Assembly: GCA_002494135.1 (NCBI GenBank) | Contig: DLBG01000030.1 | Location: forward strand, 18,168 to 32,215 | Direction of reading: 5' to 3' | From: Lachnospiraceae bacterium UBA7027 | GTDB taxonomy: Bacteria > Bacillota > Clostridia > Lachnospirales > Lachnospiraceae | DNA length: 14,048 nt | Part shown: piece after piece, positions 13,333 to 14,048 of the stretch | How the letters are laid out: each line of letters starts with the position of its first letter | Position numbering within the stretch: position 1 is the stretch's first letter | Program-made: the position numbers and the translations under genes | The notes under the pieces: model-generated | Told to the model about the DNA's origin: nothing | The model's database searches: none | What the model saw: the letters and a program-made list of their open reading frames with translations, nothing else

Positions 13333-14048
13333 ATGAAAAGAAGTATCGTAACAAGAGTCGGAGTTGCAGCGCTTGCACTCATCCTTGTCGCATCCTTCCC
13401 GGGGTGTGGCAAAAAGAAAGGTTCCGGAATCGTGGACGAAGTGGCCAATTCCGAGAATGCAAAGAATGCCGTTTTTAAACAGGCATATGTGCTTGACATG
13501 GATTTTACGCCCACTGCGGTATTGCCGGCAGGCGATCAGATTATGTATTTTTCAAACCATATCGATAGCGAAAGCGGTCCTCTGGGCGGTGGCAAGCCGT
13601 ATGTCGAAGAAGTGGGAACCGGCGAAGGAGAAATTACCGAAGAAATCGAAGAAGAAGGTTCTTCCGAAGTTTTAACGGGCGAAGAGGAAGCATCCGGGAA
13701 GAAAGTCGCAGCCGGCGAAGGAGAAGCAGCCGAAGGTGAAGAAGGAGACGGCGAAGGCGAGGGAGAACCGGAAGAACAGACATATCCTTCCTATGTGGCA
13801 GGATGGGCTTTCGGTGATCAGGAAGGCAACATCGGAAGAGTTGTTACTTATGCACCGTTTATCGGAGATGCGGATGTTAACTTTTTCGGCATTCTTGAAA
13901 ACGGTGATATCGTTTTGATTGAAAACCATTGGGTGGAAGCAAACGGAGATTATACTGTCGAAAAATATGTCGCCGTTGTTACGAAGGACGGTAAAGACGT
14001 AAGCCGTGAGCCTCTCCAGGGAACGAAAGATCAGTATGTGGACAATTT
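13333..14048 (+). CDS. Lipoprotein with Glu/Gly-rich linker, 3'-truncated by window edge
   Basis: The frame is open to the window end, with 238 codons visible. The N-terminus is a lipoprotein signal: KR, a hydrophobic run, then the lipobox FPGC with Cys25, so it should be anchored on the outer face of the membrane. After a short spacer (KKKGSG) and a stretch that reads like two beta strands (AVLPAGDQIMYFSNHI) comes a tract of about 59 residues (91-149) almost wholly Glu, Gly, Ala and Ser, very acidic. Beyond it, repeating strand-like units (VAGWAFGDQEGNIGRVV, INFFGILENGDIVLIENHW-like) suggest a beta-propeller or similar all-beta fold; this is a guess from pattern. The ribosome site AGAGGAG (13321-13327) overlaps the stop of the yihY gene. 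I do not recognise the family. Confidence 0.75.
   Translation, partial: MKRSIVTRVGVAALALILVASFPGCGKKKGSGIVDEVANSENAKNAVFKQAYVLDMDFTPTAVLPAGDQIMYFSNHIDSESGPLGGGKPYVEEVGTGEGEITEEIEEEGSSEVLTGEEEASGKKVAAGEGEAAEGEEGDGEGEGEPEEQTYPSYVAGWAFGDQEGNIGRVVTYAPFIGDADVNFFGILENGDIVLIENHWVEANGDYTVEKYVAVVTKDGKDVSREPLQGTKDQYVDN

Noticed and set aside
13173..13514. Minus-strand open frame of 113 codons across the yihY-lipoprotein junction
   Set aside because: It is antisense to two well-supported genes and rich in Phe, Leu and Ser as expected of a shadow of Lys/Glu-rich coding sequence.

Overview
The window looks like chromosomal DNA of a strictly anaerobic Firmicute, most likely a Lachnospiraceae-type clostridium. 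The signs are purine-rich Shine-Dalgarno sites, sigma-A-like promoters, an ECF sigma factor paired with a DUF4179-type membrane protein, the [FeFe]-hydrogenase maturase HydE, and a low-to-moderate GC content. This is inference from gene content; no species marker such as rRNA is present. I see no transposase, phage gene, CRISPR array or tRNA.

Layout. (1) 1-2287, plus strand: the 3' part of an ECF sigma factor, its probable anti-sigma partner (DUF4179-like) and an unrecognised polytopic membrane protein. The block is visibly AT-richer than the rest. (2) 2299-5436: two divergent membrane-protein genes, an MFS transporter of the SLC45/GPH type (minus) and a 511-residue protein I do not recognise (plus). 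Each of the two promoters carries the same exact 16-bp element in its -35/-10 spacer. (3) 5443-6489, minus: a lipoprotein flavin transferase ApbE. (4) 6558-10579, plus: a compact unit with a promoter, thrC, a REC-GGDEF response regulator and hydE, closed by a bidirectional terminator. The regulator and hydE overlap by 4 bp (ATGA). (5) 10607-11983, minus: a Si-type citrate synthase with its own promoter. (6) 12120-14048, plus: a strong promoter, a structured RNA that I read as 6S RNA, a YihY/BrkB-family membrane protein starting at GTG about 20 nt after the RNA, and the 5' part of a lipoprotein with an unusual Glu/Gly tract.

How they fit together. The genes are mostly housekeeping and envelope functions of an anaerobe: threonine synthesis, citrate formation, hydrogenase maturation, flavinylation of exported proteins, sugar-type transport, and cell-surface stress sensing. 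The most unexpected points are the regulator with a second, degenerate GGDEF domain that keeps an RxxD motif lost from the catalytic domain, its translational coupling to hydE, and the matched operator-like element shared by the divergent promoters at 3739-3841. I found no convincing evidence of an entirely new defence or mobile system here. Several gene starts were moved downstream of the longest open frame (3901, 6622, 8129, 12359) on the basis of ribosome binding sites, promoters and the RNA gene.
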